Shown piece by piece: positions 46,192 through 53,131 of a DNA stretch of 64,000 nucleotides. Origin of the DNA: Lentzea albidocapillata. Its GTDB lineage: Bacteria; Actinomycetota; Actinomycetes; Mycobacteriales; Pseudonocardiaceae. Position numbers and translations under genes: made by a program. Position 1 is the stretch's first letter, and each line of letters opens with the position of its first letter. The notes under the pieces were generated by a model that was not told the DNA's origin, made no database searches, and was given only the letters and a program-made list of their open reading frames with translations. The stretch is taken from NCBI RefSeq assembly GCF_000719115.1, contig NZ_JOEA01000007.1:124001-188000 (forward strand), given 5' to 3'.

Positions 46192-47304
46192 TCAGACGAC
46201 GGTCTCCAGCGGCGTGTGCACGAGGCCGGTCGCCTCGGCCACCGGGCCGTAGGTCAGCTGGCCTGCGTGGACGTTCAGGCCCAGGGCGAGCGAACGGTCG
46301 TCCTTGAGCGCCTTCTCCCAGCCCTTGCCTGCCAGCGCGACGGCGTACGGCAGCGTCACGTTGGTCAGCGCGTAGGTCGAGGTGCGCGGGACGGCGCCCG
46401 GCATGTTCGCGACGCAGTAGAACACCGAGTTGTGGACCTCGTAGGTCGGCTCGGCGTGCGTGGTCGCGCGGGAGTCCTCGAAGCAGCCGCCCTGGTCGAT
46501 GGCGATGTCGACGAGCACCGAACCGGGCTTCATGTCGGCGACCAGCGCGTTCGACACGAGCTTCGGAGCCGCGGCACCGGGCACCAGCACGGCGCCGATG
46601 ACCAGGTCGGCCTCACGGACGGCCTGCTCGATCGCGAACGAGTTCGAGGCGAGCGTGCGCAGACGGCCCTGGAACTGGGCGTCGATCTGGCGCAGGCGGT
46701 CGACGTTGGTGTCGAGGATCTGCACGTCCGCGCCCATGCCGACGGCGATGGTGGCCGCGTTGATGCCGGCCACGCCGCCGCCGATCACGACCACGCGGGC
46801 CGGGGCGACACCGGGAACGCCGCCGGGCAGCACGCCGCGGCCGCCGGAGGGCTTCATCAGCGAGAACGCGCCGACCTGCGGGGCCAGCCGGCCCGCGACC
46901 TCGGACATCGGGGCGAGCAGCGGCAGCGAGCGGTTCGGCAGCTGCACGGTCTCGTAGGCGATGGCCGTGGTGCCGGACGCCAGTAGCGCCTCGGTCAGCG
47001 GCTTGTCGGCGGCGAGGTGCAGGTACGTGAAGAGGGTCTGGCCGGCGCGGAGACGGGGGTACTCCTCGGCGATCGGCTCCTTGACCTTGAGAACCAGGTC
47101 ACCTTCCGCCCACACGTCGTCGGCGGTCGGGAGGATCTTGGCGCCCGCGGCGAGGTACTCCTCGTCGGTGATCGCGGAACCGAGACCGGCGCCCTGCTCG
47201 ACGTAGACGTCGTGCCCGCGGCTGGTCAGTTCGTGCGCACCGGCAGGCGTGAGAGCGACGCGGTACTCGTGGTTCTTGATCTCGCGAGGAACTGCGATCC
47301 GCAC
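46192..47304 (-). CDS. ald: Alanine dehydrogenase
   Basis: A 370-residue NAD-dependent enzyme interconverting alanine with pyruvate and ammonia. N-terminal RIAVPREIKNHEYRVALTP, substrate-binding LVLKVKEP (Lys75) and TYLHLAADK (His96), and the NAD fold VVVIGGGVAGINAA (about 170-183). Family-typical end ANMPGAVPRTSTYALTN. GTG 47304 follows GGAGG. In actinobacteria Ald links nitrogen supply and redox balance under low oxygen; it lies next to the serine/glycine genes that also feed pyruvate, but is divergent from them. Confidence 0.95.
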   Translation of the reverse strand: MRIAVPREIKNHEYRVALTPAGAHELTSRGHDVYVEQGAGLGSAITDEEYLAAGAKILPTADDVWAEGDLVLKVKEPIAEEYPRLRAGQTLFTYLHLAADKPLTEALLASGTTAIAYETVQLPNRSLPLLAPMSEVAGRLAPQVGAFSLMKPSGGRGVLPGGVPGVAPARVVVIGGGVAGINAATIAVGMGADVQILDTNVDRLRQIDAQFQGRLRTLASNSFAIEQAVREADLVIGAVLVPGAAAPKLVSNALVADMKPGSVLVDIAIDQGGCFEDSRATTHAEPTYEVHNSVFYCVANMPGAVPRTSTYALTNVTLPYAVALAGKGWEKALKDDRSLALGLNVHAGQLTYGPVAEATGLVHTPLETVV

Positions 47305-47457
47305 GATTACTCCTCCGTTCGGTGGCCGACATCTCACAATGTGGGGCAGTCGCAAGGTCATGTCACTGTGACGGTCGCACTATCTGATACCCGCCTGGTT
47401 GTTCACCTGGAACAAAGCGACCTGAGCCCCGTTCGCGTTCCGCTCGACCGTCCCGCG

Positions 47458-47487
47458 TTGACACTCGGCGGGGGCCACACATAGCGT
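47458..47487 (+). promoter_or_regulatory. Probable promoter of the riboswitch-gcvH-sdaA transcript
   Basis: TTGACA at 47458-47463 and TAGCGT at 47482-47487 are spaced 18 bp apart, a sigma-70 (HrdB-like) pattern. It would start transcription near 47494, about 40 nt before the riboswitch aptamer. It lies 154 bp or more from the divergent ald start. Confidence 0.6.
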
Positions 47488-47534
47488 TCGACCCGGACAA
47501 CTGAACACCGGCCGCGGCGCGCCAGCGCCAGAAC

Positions 47535-47635
47535 CCGCGTGGGAGAGACCTCGACGAACTGGTCGAGGCGCCGAAGGGGCAAGCTCCCGCACACTCTCAG
47601 GCAGCAAGACCACCCGGGGTAGGCAACTCTGCACG
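47535..47635 (+). ncRNA. Glycine riboswitch (single aptamer)
   Basis: The sequence shows the aptamer core in order: GGGAGAGACC at 47541, a P2 hairpin (CCTCGACGAACTGGTCGAGG region), GGCGCCGAAGGGGCAA at 47568-47583, CACTCTCAGGCAGCAAGACC at 47592-47611, then GGGGTAGGCAACTCTGC. These are the consensus blocks of glycine riboswitches. Only one full aptamer is present; the GGTAGGCAACTCT tail may form the short extra stem seen in singlet types. It lies 50 nt before gcvH, so it should turn on gcvH-sdaA when glycine is abundant. Confidence 0.9.
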
Positions 47636-47685
47636 GCGGAGGGGGCGCAAGTTTCCTGACCCGTCACAGCCAGAGGAGTCGCGCC

Positions 47686-48069
47686 GTGGAGTTCCCCGAG
47701 AACCTGCTCTACACCGTCGAGCACGAGTGGGTCGACTGGACGCCGGGCACCCAGGACCCGCTGACCTGCGGAATCACCGAGTACGCGGCTGATGCGCTCG
47801 GCGACATCGTCTACATCCAGCTGCCTGAGGTCGGTGCCAAGGTCGTCACCAACGAGGTCTGCGGCGAACTGGAGTCCACCAAGTCCGTGAGCGACCTGTT
47901 CTCGCCCGTCACCGGTGAGGTGATCGAGGTCAACAGCGCCGTCGTGGACGACCCGGCCGTGGTGAACAGCGACCCGTACGGCGCCGGCTGGCTGTTCAGG
48001 GTCCGGGTGGACTCGGCCGAGAACCTGCTCACGGCGGCGAAGTACGCCGAACTCACCAAGACTGACTGA
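47686..48069 (+). CDS. gcvH: Glycine cleavage system H protein
   Basis: A 127-residue lipoyl carrier of the glycine cleavage complex. The lipoylated Lys66 is in [10 protein letters not shown]; other family features are [30 protein letters not shown] and the C-terminal [10 protein letters not shown]. It accepts aminomethyl groups from GcvP and passes them to GcvT; neither is in the window. GTG start with AGAGGAG. Under the glycine riboswitch and 28 bp upstream of sdaA. Confidence 0.96.
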   Translation: MEFPENLLYTVEHEWVDWTPGTQDPLTCGITEYAADALGDIVYIQLPEVGAKVVTNEVCGELESTKSVSDLFSPVTGEVIEVNSAVVDDPAVVNSDPYGAGWLFRVRVDSAENLLTAAKYAELTKTD

Positions 48070-48097
48070 CCGCACCACCACCACGAAGGACTGATCA

Positions 48098-49462
48098 GTG
48101 GCGATCAGCGTTTTCGACCTGTTCTCCGTCGGCATCGGACCGTCCAGCTCCCACACGGTCGGACCGATGCGCGCGGCCGCGATGTTCGTCGAGAAACTCG
48201 GTGCGCGTGCGTCCGAAGTGGACCGCGTGCACGTCGAGCTGTTCGGCTCACTCGGCGCGACCGGCCATGGCCACGGCAGCCCCAAGGCCGTGTTCCTTGG
48301 CCTCGAAGGCAACCTCCCAGAAGAAGTCGATCCCGCCGCCGCGGCCGTCCGCGTCGAGGAGATCATCTCCAGCCGCCGGCTGAGGCTCGGCGGCACGCAC
48401 GAGATCGACTTCGTGCACGACCGCGACCTCGTCATGCACCGCCGCAAGTCACTCCCGTTGCACCCCAACGGAATGCGCTTCGAGGCGTACGCGGACGGCA
48501 AGCCGGTCGAGCACGCCGTCTACTACTCGATCGGCGGCGGGTTCGTCGTCGACGAGAACGCCAGCGGCACCGACCGGATCAAGCCGGACTCCACGCCGTT
48601 GCCGCACCCGTTCCTGACCGGCGACCAGCTCCTCGCGCGCTGCCGCGAGACCGGCCTGTCGATCAGCGAGATCATGATGGCCAACGAGCAGTCGTGGCGC
48701 ACGGAAGCCGAGATCCGCCAAGGACTTCTGCACATCTGGCACGTCATGCAGGAGTGTGTGGAACGCGGCTGCAACGAACAAGGCATCCTGCCCGGCGGCC
48801 TGAAGGTCCGCCGCCGTGCCGCCGAGATGCGCAAAAGCCTGGAGGGCGAACACTTCGTCACCGACCCGTTGCGGGTCATGGACTGGGTGACGCTCTTCGC
48901 GCTCGCGGTCAACGAGGAGAACGCGGCAGGCGGCCGTGTCGTCACCGCACCGACCAACGGCGCGGCCGGCATCGTCCCGGCGGTCCTGCACTACTACACC
49001 AAGTTCGTGCCCGGAGCGTCCGACGACGGCGTGGTGCGCTTCCTGCTCACGGCCGCCGCGATCGGCGTGCTGTTCAAGGAGAACGCGTCCATCTCCGGCG
49101 CCGAGGTCGGCTGCCAGGGCGAGGTCGGCTCGGCCTGCTCGATGGCCGCCGGCGGCCTCGCCGAGGTGCTCGGCGGCACCCCCGAACAGGTCGAGAACGC
49201 CGCCGAGATCGCCATGGAGCACAACCTCGGCCTGACCTGCGACCCGATCGGCGGCCTGGTGCAGATCCCGTGCATCGAACGCAACGCCGTCGCGTCCATC
49301 AAGGCCATCACGGCTGTGCGCATGGCTTTGCGCGGCGACGGCTCGCACTTCGTGTCGCTCGACAAGGTCATCAAGACCATGCGGGACACCGGCAAGGACA
49401 TGTCGGTGAAGTACAAGGAGACAGCTCGCGGCGGACTCGCCGTGAACGTCATCGAGTGCTGA
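48098..49462 (+). CDS. sdaA: L-serine ammonia-lyase (iron-sulfur type)
   Basis: A 454-residue enzyme that deaminates serine to pyruvate. The beta domain begins [21 protein letters not shown]; the [4Fe-4S] ligands lie in the catalytic alpha domain (Cys in [16 protein letters not shown] and [14 protein letters not shown]). GTG start follows a GAAGGA. With gcvH it shares the riboswitch transcript, so excess glycine, once turned to serine by the cleavage system and GlyA, can be drained to pyruvate. Its stop is immediately adjacent to the convergent HxlR stop, with no intervening base. Confidence 0.96.
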   Translation: MAISVFDLFSVGIGPSSSHTVGPMRAAAMFVEKLGARASEVDRVHVELFGSLGATGHGHGSPKAVFLGLEGNLPEEVDPAAAAVRVEEIISSRRLRLGGTHEIDFVHDRDLVMHRRKSLPLHPNGMRFEAYADGKPVEHAVYYSIGGGFVVDENASGTDRIKPDSTPLPHPFLTGDQLLARCRETGLSISEIMMANEQSWRTEAEIRQGLLHIWHVMQECVERGCNEQGILPGGLKVRRRAAEMRKSLEGEHFVTDPLRVMDWVTLFALAVNEENAAGGRVVTAPTNGAAGIVPAVLHYYTKFVPGASDDGVVRFLLTAAAIGVLFKENASISGAEVGCQGEVGSACSMAAGGLAEVLGGTPEQVENAAEIAMEHNLGLTCDPIGGLVQIPCIERNAVASIKAITAVRMALRGDGSHFVSLDKVIKTMRDTGKDMSVKYKETARGGLAVNVIEC

Positions 49463-49819
49463 TCAGGCCCTGGCGTCGTAGAGGCGCTGAGCTTCGAGCA
49501 CTTCCGGCATCCGGCCCTCGAGCAGGTGGATCAGCGCCAGCAACCGCTCGGCCGTCTCGCGGCCCAGCGGCGTGAGGCTGTAGTCGACGCGCGGCGGGTT
49601 CGTGTTCTGGGCTTCCCGGAGCACGAGCCCGTCGCGCTCCAGCGCCTGCAACGTCTGGGACAGCATCTTCTCGCTGACCCCGTCGACGCGGCGGCGCAGC
49701 TCGTTGAAGCGCAGCTGCCCGTCGGCGAGCGCGGTCAGCGTCAGGCTGCCCCACCTGCCGGTGATGTGCTCCAGCGTGGGACGAGACGGGCACGCTTTCG
49801 CGAACACGTTGTAGTCCAT
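49463..49819 (-). CDS. HxlR-family transcriptional regulator
   Basis: A 118-residue winged-helix protein starting MDYNVFAKACPSRPTLEHIT, with the family Cys near the N-terminus (often redox- or aldehyde-sensing), LRFNELRRRVDGVSEKMLSQ as the recognition region and the wing NPPRVDYSLTPLG. The ATG 49819 agrees with the family start; a GTG 21 bp upstream is possible. No obvious target is divergent from it; the Ro60 gene upstream on the same strand is separated by a terminator. Confidence 0.86.
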   Translation of the reverse strand: MDYNVFAKACPSRPTLEHITGRWGSLTLTALADGQLRFNELRRRVDGVSEKMLSQTLQALERDGLVLREAQNTNPPRVDYSLTPLGRETAERLLALIHLLEGRMPEVLEAQRLYDARA

Positions 49820-49858
49820 ACCGGCATCATACCTGGTCACAACGCTAACGGAAAGTAA

Positions 49859-49894
49859 GTGTGAGAGCTCTCCGCGTCATGAGAGCTCTCACAC
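49859..49894 (-). terminator. Terminator of the Ro60 gene
   Basis: A perfect 13-bp stem (GTGTGAGAGCTCT with 49882-49894) around a 10-nt loop begins one base after the Ro60 stop and precedes the HxlR gene. Confidence 0.88.
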
Positions 49895-49895
49895 C

Positions 49896-51485
49896 TCAGA
49901 ACGGCCAGGTGGCGTTCTGACCTGCTTCGAGCAAGGGCACCATACGAAAAGTTGCGTCCGTCAGGCCGCCGAACTCGTGGCGGTTCGCCTTGCCGGTGGC
50001 GTACGCGGCGTTCCGGTAGCCACCGAGGTTGAACCCGTAGATCGGCACGTGCGCGGGCACGACGTCCGAGACGCCCTGCCCGTAGTACCCGGACATCGTC
50101 TGCATGTCCGAGATGACGAACACGCGGTCGTGGCCCCGGAAGGTGCGCTTCAGCGACCCGACGATGTCGGTGCCGTGCCCGACCTCGCCGATCCGCTTGA
50201 GGAACCGGTCCACCTCGCGGATGACCGAAGCGCCCGGCTTGATGTCGTGCCGGAACGTGCTGTCCGCGAACCCGACCACGTCCACCTGCTCACCCTTCGC
50301 GCCCAGCGCGACGCCGAACACCGCCGCGGCCTTCGCCGGGGTGACCTTCGAACGCGCCGAGATCGCACCGGTCGTCATCGACGCCGAGGTGTCGACGAGG
50401 ATCAGCGAGCGGCCGGGCAGGGCGGGCAGGTTCTCCAGCGACGCCTGCAGCGCCTGGTCCAGGGCGTGGCCCCAGCGCAGGCTCGGCGCCGCCTCGTAGG
50501 CGGACAGGAAGCGGAACGGGAACTGTCGCGAGCGCGCGACCTGGCCGGGGTCGGCCAGTCGTGCCGCGACGGCGGCTGCCGCCTCGTCGGACATGCCGGC
50601 CTCGTCGAAGTTCCTGAGGTTCCTCAAAAGCGCCATGTAACCCATGGACGGCGCGAGCGCCTCCCACACCTCACGAGTCAGCGGTCCCTGCAGCCAGCCG
50701 GCCACGGACTCCCACGTCATCCCCGCCCGGCGCAGCACGTCGACCGCGTCGGGGCGCTCGAACAACGCGCGGCGCTGCTCGACCGGCCACGCCATCAGCT
50801 CCCGCCGTGCCGCGATCACCCGCAGGTCGGCGGGCACGTCGGCGTCGGCGGAACGGCGGCGGTCCAGCACGTGCTGGAAGAGCGCGCCCTGCCACGGTGC
50901 GGCGGGCGAGGGGTGAGCGAGGTTCAGCACGTCGGCCATCCGGAAACCGCGGGCGTCGCTGTCCCACTTGAGGACCGCACGCTCGTTGTAGAGGCGCTGG
51001 ACGGCGTCGGAGATGCCGCGCTTGATCGGCTTCGGCACGCGCCGGCCGTTCTGGCTCGTCCAGTAGGCGAGGAGTTCGCCCGGCTCGTCGGCGCGCTGCA
51101 GCACGGATGCCACGACGGCGCGGTTGGTGACGCCGGCGTCGGACTCGGCCACGAGCCGCGCGAGCACGAACTCGGCCGCGCCGACGAGCGACGCCGTGCG
51201 CATGTTGGCCTCGTTGCGCAGCCACTGGAGCAGGCGCGCGGTCCACTCGGGATCCGACAGAGCGGCCTGGTGCACGAGCTGGGCGAAGCGGTTGTCGCGC
51301 TGGGCGCCGGACTCGTAGAAGGTGTCCTCGCCGCCCATGTTCGACACGGCAAGCAAGAAAAGTTCGGACTTCGTGTCGCGCACGAAGCCGTCGCCGCCCT
51401 CGTAGGTGACGCTGGCCGGAACCGGCGCGGTCGTGACGGGGCTGGTAGCCGCCGGACGCGCGCGGAAGATGTTGAACTTCGCCAT
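49896..51485 (-). CDS. Ro60 orthologue (TROVE/vWA RNA-binding protein, Rsr-like)
   Basis: A 529-residue bacterial Ro60. The TROVE HEAT-repeat ring spans about residues 20-360 (DTKSELFLLAVSNMGGEDTF, WLRNEANMRTASLVGAAEFV, YMALLRNLRNFDEAGM). A von Willebrand A domain follows (about 365-525) with an intact MIDAS start LVDTSASMT. Ro60 proteins bind misfolded RNAs in the ring and Y RNAs on its outer face; in Deinococcus and Salmonella they work with PNPase in RNA decay or repair. Its start is chosen at MAKFNIF behind GAGGGGGAAG. Immediately upstream on the same strand lie three Y-RNA-like modules. No rtcA/rtcB genes are nearby. Confidence 0.93.
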   Translation of the reverse strand: MAKFNIFRARPAATSPVTTAPVPASVTYEGGDGFVRDTKSELFLLAVSNMGGEDTFYESGAQRDNRFAQLVHQAALSDPEWTARLLQWLRNEANMRTASLVGAAEFVLARLVAESDAGVTNRAVVASVLQRADEPGELLAYWTSQNGRRVPKPIKRGISDAVQRLYNERAVLKWDSDARGFRMADVLNLAHPSPAAPWQGALFQHVLDRRRSADADVPADLRVIAARRELMAWPVEQRRALFERPDAVDVLRRAGMTWESVAGWLQGPLTREVWEALAPSMGYMALLRNLRNFDEAGMSDEAAAAVAARLADPGQVARSRQFPFRFLSAYEAAPSLRWGHALDQALQASLENLPALPGRSLILVDTSASMTTGAISARSKVTPAKAAAVFGVALGAKGEQVDVVGFADSTFRHDIKPGASVIREVDRFLKRIGEVGHGTDIVGSLKRTFRGHDRVFVISDMQTMSGYYGQGVSDVVPAHVPIYGFNLGGYRNAAYATGKANRHEFGGLTDATFRMVPLLEAGQNATWPF

Positions 51486-51529
51486 TGGCTCTTCCCCCTC
51501 GAAGAAAACAAAGGGAGCCCACAAACCCC
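51486..51529 (-). promoter_or_regulatory. Leader between Y-RNA module 3 and Ro60 start
   Basis: The 44-nt leader contains GGCTCCC and GGGGGAAGAGCC, which can pair so that the ribosome-binding site GAGGGGGAAG lies inside a hairpin. This may lower Ro60 translation; evidence is only the complementarity. Confidence 0.4.
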
Positions 51530-51673
51530 ACACGTGTCCGAGATCAAGGTCGCGGAAGGTACGTAGCTGCTCTGCCAGTTGAGCTACAGCCGGTTTCCCG
51601 GCTGGCGGGACTCGAACCCGCAACCCGCCCATTAACAGTGGAAGTAACCCTCTGCTTCGCACCGGACACGTGT
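51530..51673 (-). ncRNA. Y-RNA-like module 3 with permuted tRNA mimic
   Basis: Read on the - strand, an 11-bp perfect outer helix (ACACGTGTCCG at 51663-51673 with 51530-51540) encloses GGTGCGAAGC on the 5' side and GACCTTGATCTCGG on the 3' side. These resemble the Ro60-binding stem of Y RNAs (GGUCCGAAG and CUUGACU in human Y1). An inner helix GCAGAGGG/CCTTCCGC follows. Beyond it come a canonical T arm (GCGGG-TTCGAGT-CCCGC, 51605-51621), an acceptor-like stem capped by GAAA (CAGCCGG-GAAA-CCGGCTG, 51587-51604), and a D arm (GCTC-AACTGGCA-GAGC near 51568-51585). The order T arm, acceptor, D arm is that of a circularly permuted tRNA whose anticodon arm is replaced by the Y stem, as described for YrlA RNAs. 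Confidence 0.87.
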
Positions 51674-51683
51674 GAAGTTGTGT

Positions 51684-51759
51684 GCTCCCGAGATCAAAAT
51701 CGCCAACGGTGTGTTTGCGTTTTCAAGACGAAGTAACCGTTGGCTTCGCACCGGGTGCG
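51684..51759 (-). ncRNA. Y-RNA-like module 2, minimal form
   Basis: On the - strand the conserved blocks CCCGGTGCGAAGC and GCGATTTTGATCTCGGG flank a perfect 8-bp inner helix GCCAACGG/CCGTTGGC whose sequence differs from modules 1 and 3 but keeps the pairing. The loop is only 27 nt (TTACTTCGTCTTG...) with no T or D arm. The outer helix is short (CCCG/CGGG plus weak extension). A 17-nt leader TGTGGTTGCATAGAAAT, similar to that of module 1, precedes it. It may be a short Y RNA without the tRNA-like effector domain. Confidence 0.75.
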
Positions 51760-51817
51760 ATTTCTATGCAACCACACCTGGCCAGCGATTTTAGTTCCGG
51801 CAGATGTGGAGTTTTGG

Positions 51818-51940
51818 ACGCCCGAGATCAAATCGCGGAGGGTGACGTGCTCACCGGGGTGAGCAGAGACCGGCCGGAACCGGCCTCAGGAGTTGAACCT
51901 GAGTAATCACCGAAGTAACCCTTCGCTGCGCACCGGGCGC
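51818..51940 (-). ncRNA. Y-RNA-like module 1 with permuted tRNA mimic
   Basis: On the - strand, outer helix GCGCCCG (51934-51940) pairs with CGGGCGT (51818-51824, one G-U). The conserved internal strands GGTGCGCAGC and GCGATTTGATCTCGGG follow, then inner helix GCGAAGGG/CCCTCCGC with one mismatch. The distal part has a T arm with a perfect TTCRANY loop (CTCAGG-TTCAACT-CCTGAG, 51885-51903), a capped acceptor-like hairpin (GGCCG-GTTC-CGGCC) and a D-arm-like GCTC-ACCCCGGT-GAGC (51849-51864) containing the expected GG. Same permuted order as module 3 with largely different stem sequences. It begins 35 bp after the dedA stop; leader TGTGGTTGTATGAATGT may hold a promoter. Confidence 0.82.
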
Positions 51941-51974
51941 ACATTCATACAACCACAGCGCGCAAAGGGTTTTC

Positions 51975-52625
51975 CTAGGGCGCCGTCTTCACGAGCCGGC
52001 GCAGCAGGTAGAACAGGCCGACCGTCAGCAGGAAACCGACGGCGCTGATCATCACGATCTGCTCGACGGTGTCGGCCTGCGATCCGGCGAACACGTAGGC
52101 GGCGCAGATCGGGATGGTGCCGACGAGGGTGAACGACATGAAGGTCCGGAAGGACACCCTCGACACCCCGGCGGACACCGACACCGTCTCCGCCATCATC
52201 GGAATGCCGCGCGCCACCCCGAAGAACCAGGGCCCGAACTGACGGCCCCAACGCCGCATCTCGGTCAGTTCCTCGATGGTGACCACCCGGCGCACCAGCC
52301 ACGGGCCCGCGAACCGGCCCAGGGCGTACCCTGCGGCAGAGGAACCCAGTGATCCGACGATTGCGAGTGCCAGCCCGAGAGGCAGGCCGAGTGCCGTTCC
52401 GGCCAGCACGATGAGCGGGGTGGACGGCACGGGCAGCAGCACGTCCACGACCAGCAGGGCGAAGATCGCCACCGCCGCCCACACAGGGTCGATGCCGCGC
52501 ACCCACGTCACGACCCCGTCGAAGTCGATGAGGTCCAGTGCCTCGAACACGATCCAGCTCAGCAGCACGAAGCCGAGCACGACGGCCGGTATCCACTTCC
52601 ACCGAACGCCCGTCTCATAACTCAT
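51975..52625 (-). CDS. DedA/VTT-family membrane protein
   Basis: A 216-residue integral membrane protein with about five hydrophobic segments. DedA features: LLPVPSTPLIVLAG with re-entrant proline-rich loop (about 66-79), GSLGSSAAGYALGRFAGPWLVRR in two parts, the conserved FGVARGIPMMAETVSVSAG (F/Y-x-R-x-x-P, about 140-158) and a C-terminal TM. Relatives act in undecaprenyl-phosphate or phospholipid transport across the membrane. ATG 52625 or GTG 52643; both keep the first helix. Upstream of the Y-RNA modules on the same strand, so readthrough could transcribe them. Confidence 0.85.
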   Translation of the reverse strand: MSYETGVRWKWIPAVVLGFVLLSWIVFEALDLIDFDGVVTWVRGIDPVWAAVAIFALLVVDVLLPVPSTPLIVLAGTALGLPLGLALAIVGSLGSSAAGYALGRFAGPWLVRRVVTIEELTEMRRWGRQFGPWFFGVARGIPMMAETVSVSAGVSRVSFRTFMSFTLVGTIPICAAYVFAGSQADTVEQIVMISAVGFLLTVGLFYLLRRLVKTAP

Positions 52626-52695
52626 CGGGTGATGGTCGCCCACGCCGATGCGCCGGACAATCCGCCAGTGGCGCAGGTTCCGCGAAGGGACACAC

Positions 52696-53100
52696 ATGAG
52701 TGACGATCTCGTGCCTTTTCTCGGGCACTGGGTGCTCGACCCGGCACGCTCCGCGTACACCGGTGGCACTCCGCCACGAAGTGGTCACTACGACCTGAGG
52801 CTCGAACGTGACCGGCTGGTCGTCAGCATCGAGGGCGTGCTGGGGTCCGGTGATCCCATCCGCACCGGGTACACATTGGACCTGTGGCAGGACACGCCGA
52901 TGAGCGTCGGCCACGTCGACCGCGTGCGTACGGTCGTCGAGCCGCGTCGTTTCTGCACGATCGCCTACGCGGGTGCGCAAGCGGTTGCGCGCGCCTGGAG
53001 GGTGCTCGGTCACCTCAACGAGATGACGGTCGTCCAGTCCGCGCCCGACGTGTTCGGCGTGTGGCGTGACGACGTCTCGGTGTACCGCAGGCAGTTCTAG
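52696..53100 (+). CDS. Conserved small beta-rich protein of unknown function
   Basis: A 134-residue protein starting MSDDLVPFLGHWVLDPARS, with alternating beta strands (HYDLRLERDRLVVSIEGVL, YTLDLWQDTPMSVG) suggesting a lipocalin- or AttH-like barrel. Binding site and role unknown. ATG 52696 follows AAGGGA. It is divergent from dedA and convergent with the UbiB gene, both genes ending within a duplicated 18-bp unit. Confidence 0.65.
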   Translation: MSDDLVPFLGHWVLDPARSAYTGGTPPRSGHYDLRLERDRLVVSIEGVLGSGDPIRTGYTLDLWQDTPMSVGHVDRVRTVVEPRRFCTIAYAGAQAVARAWRVLGHLNEMTVVQSAPDVFGVWRDDVSVYRRQF

Positions 53101-53131
53101 GCGCCTGGTCTGATCTAGGCGCGTGGTCTGA
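53096..53131. repeat. 18-bp tandem duplication holding two convergent stop codons
   Basis: TCTAGGCGCCTGGTCTGA (53096-53113) is followed at once by TCTAGGCGCGTGGTCTGA (53114-53131), one mismatch. The first copy supplies the stop of the + strand gene, the second the stop of the - strand UbiB gene. Confidence 0.9.

Noticed and set aside
47395-47534. A second glycine aptamer before the first
   Set aside because: No GAGAG, GCCGAAGG or CTCAGGC blocks are found upstream of the single aptamer.
47380-47594. Small - strand ORF in the ald-gcvH gap
   Set aside because: It overlaps the promoter and glycine aptamer and has no ribosome-binding site or homology.
51568-51625. A conventional tRNA gene
   Set aside because: T-arm and D-arm consensus are present but in reversed order, with a capped acceptor stem and no anticodon arm, so it is a tRNA mimic inside a Y-RNA-like module.
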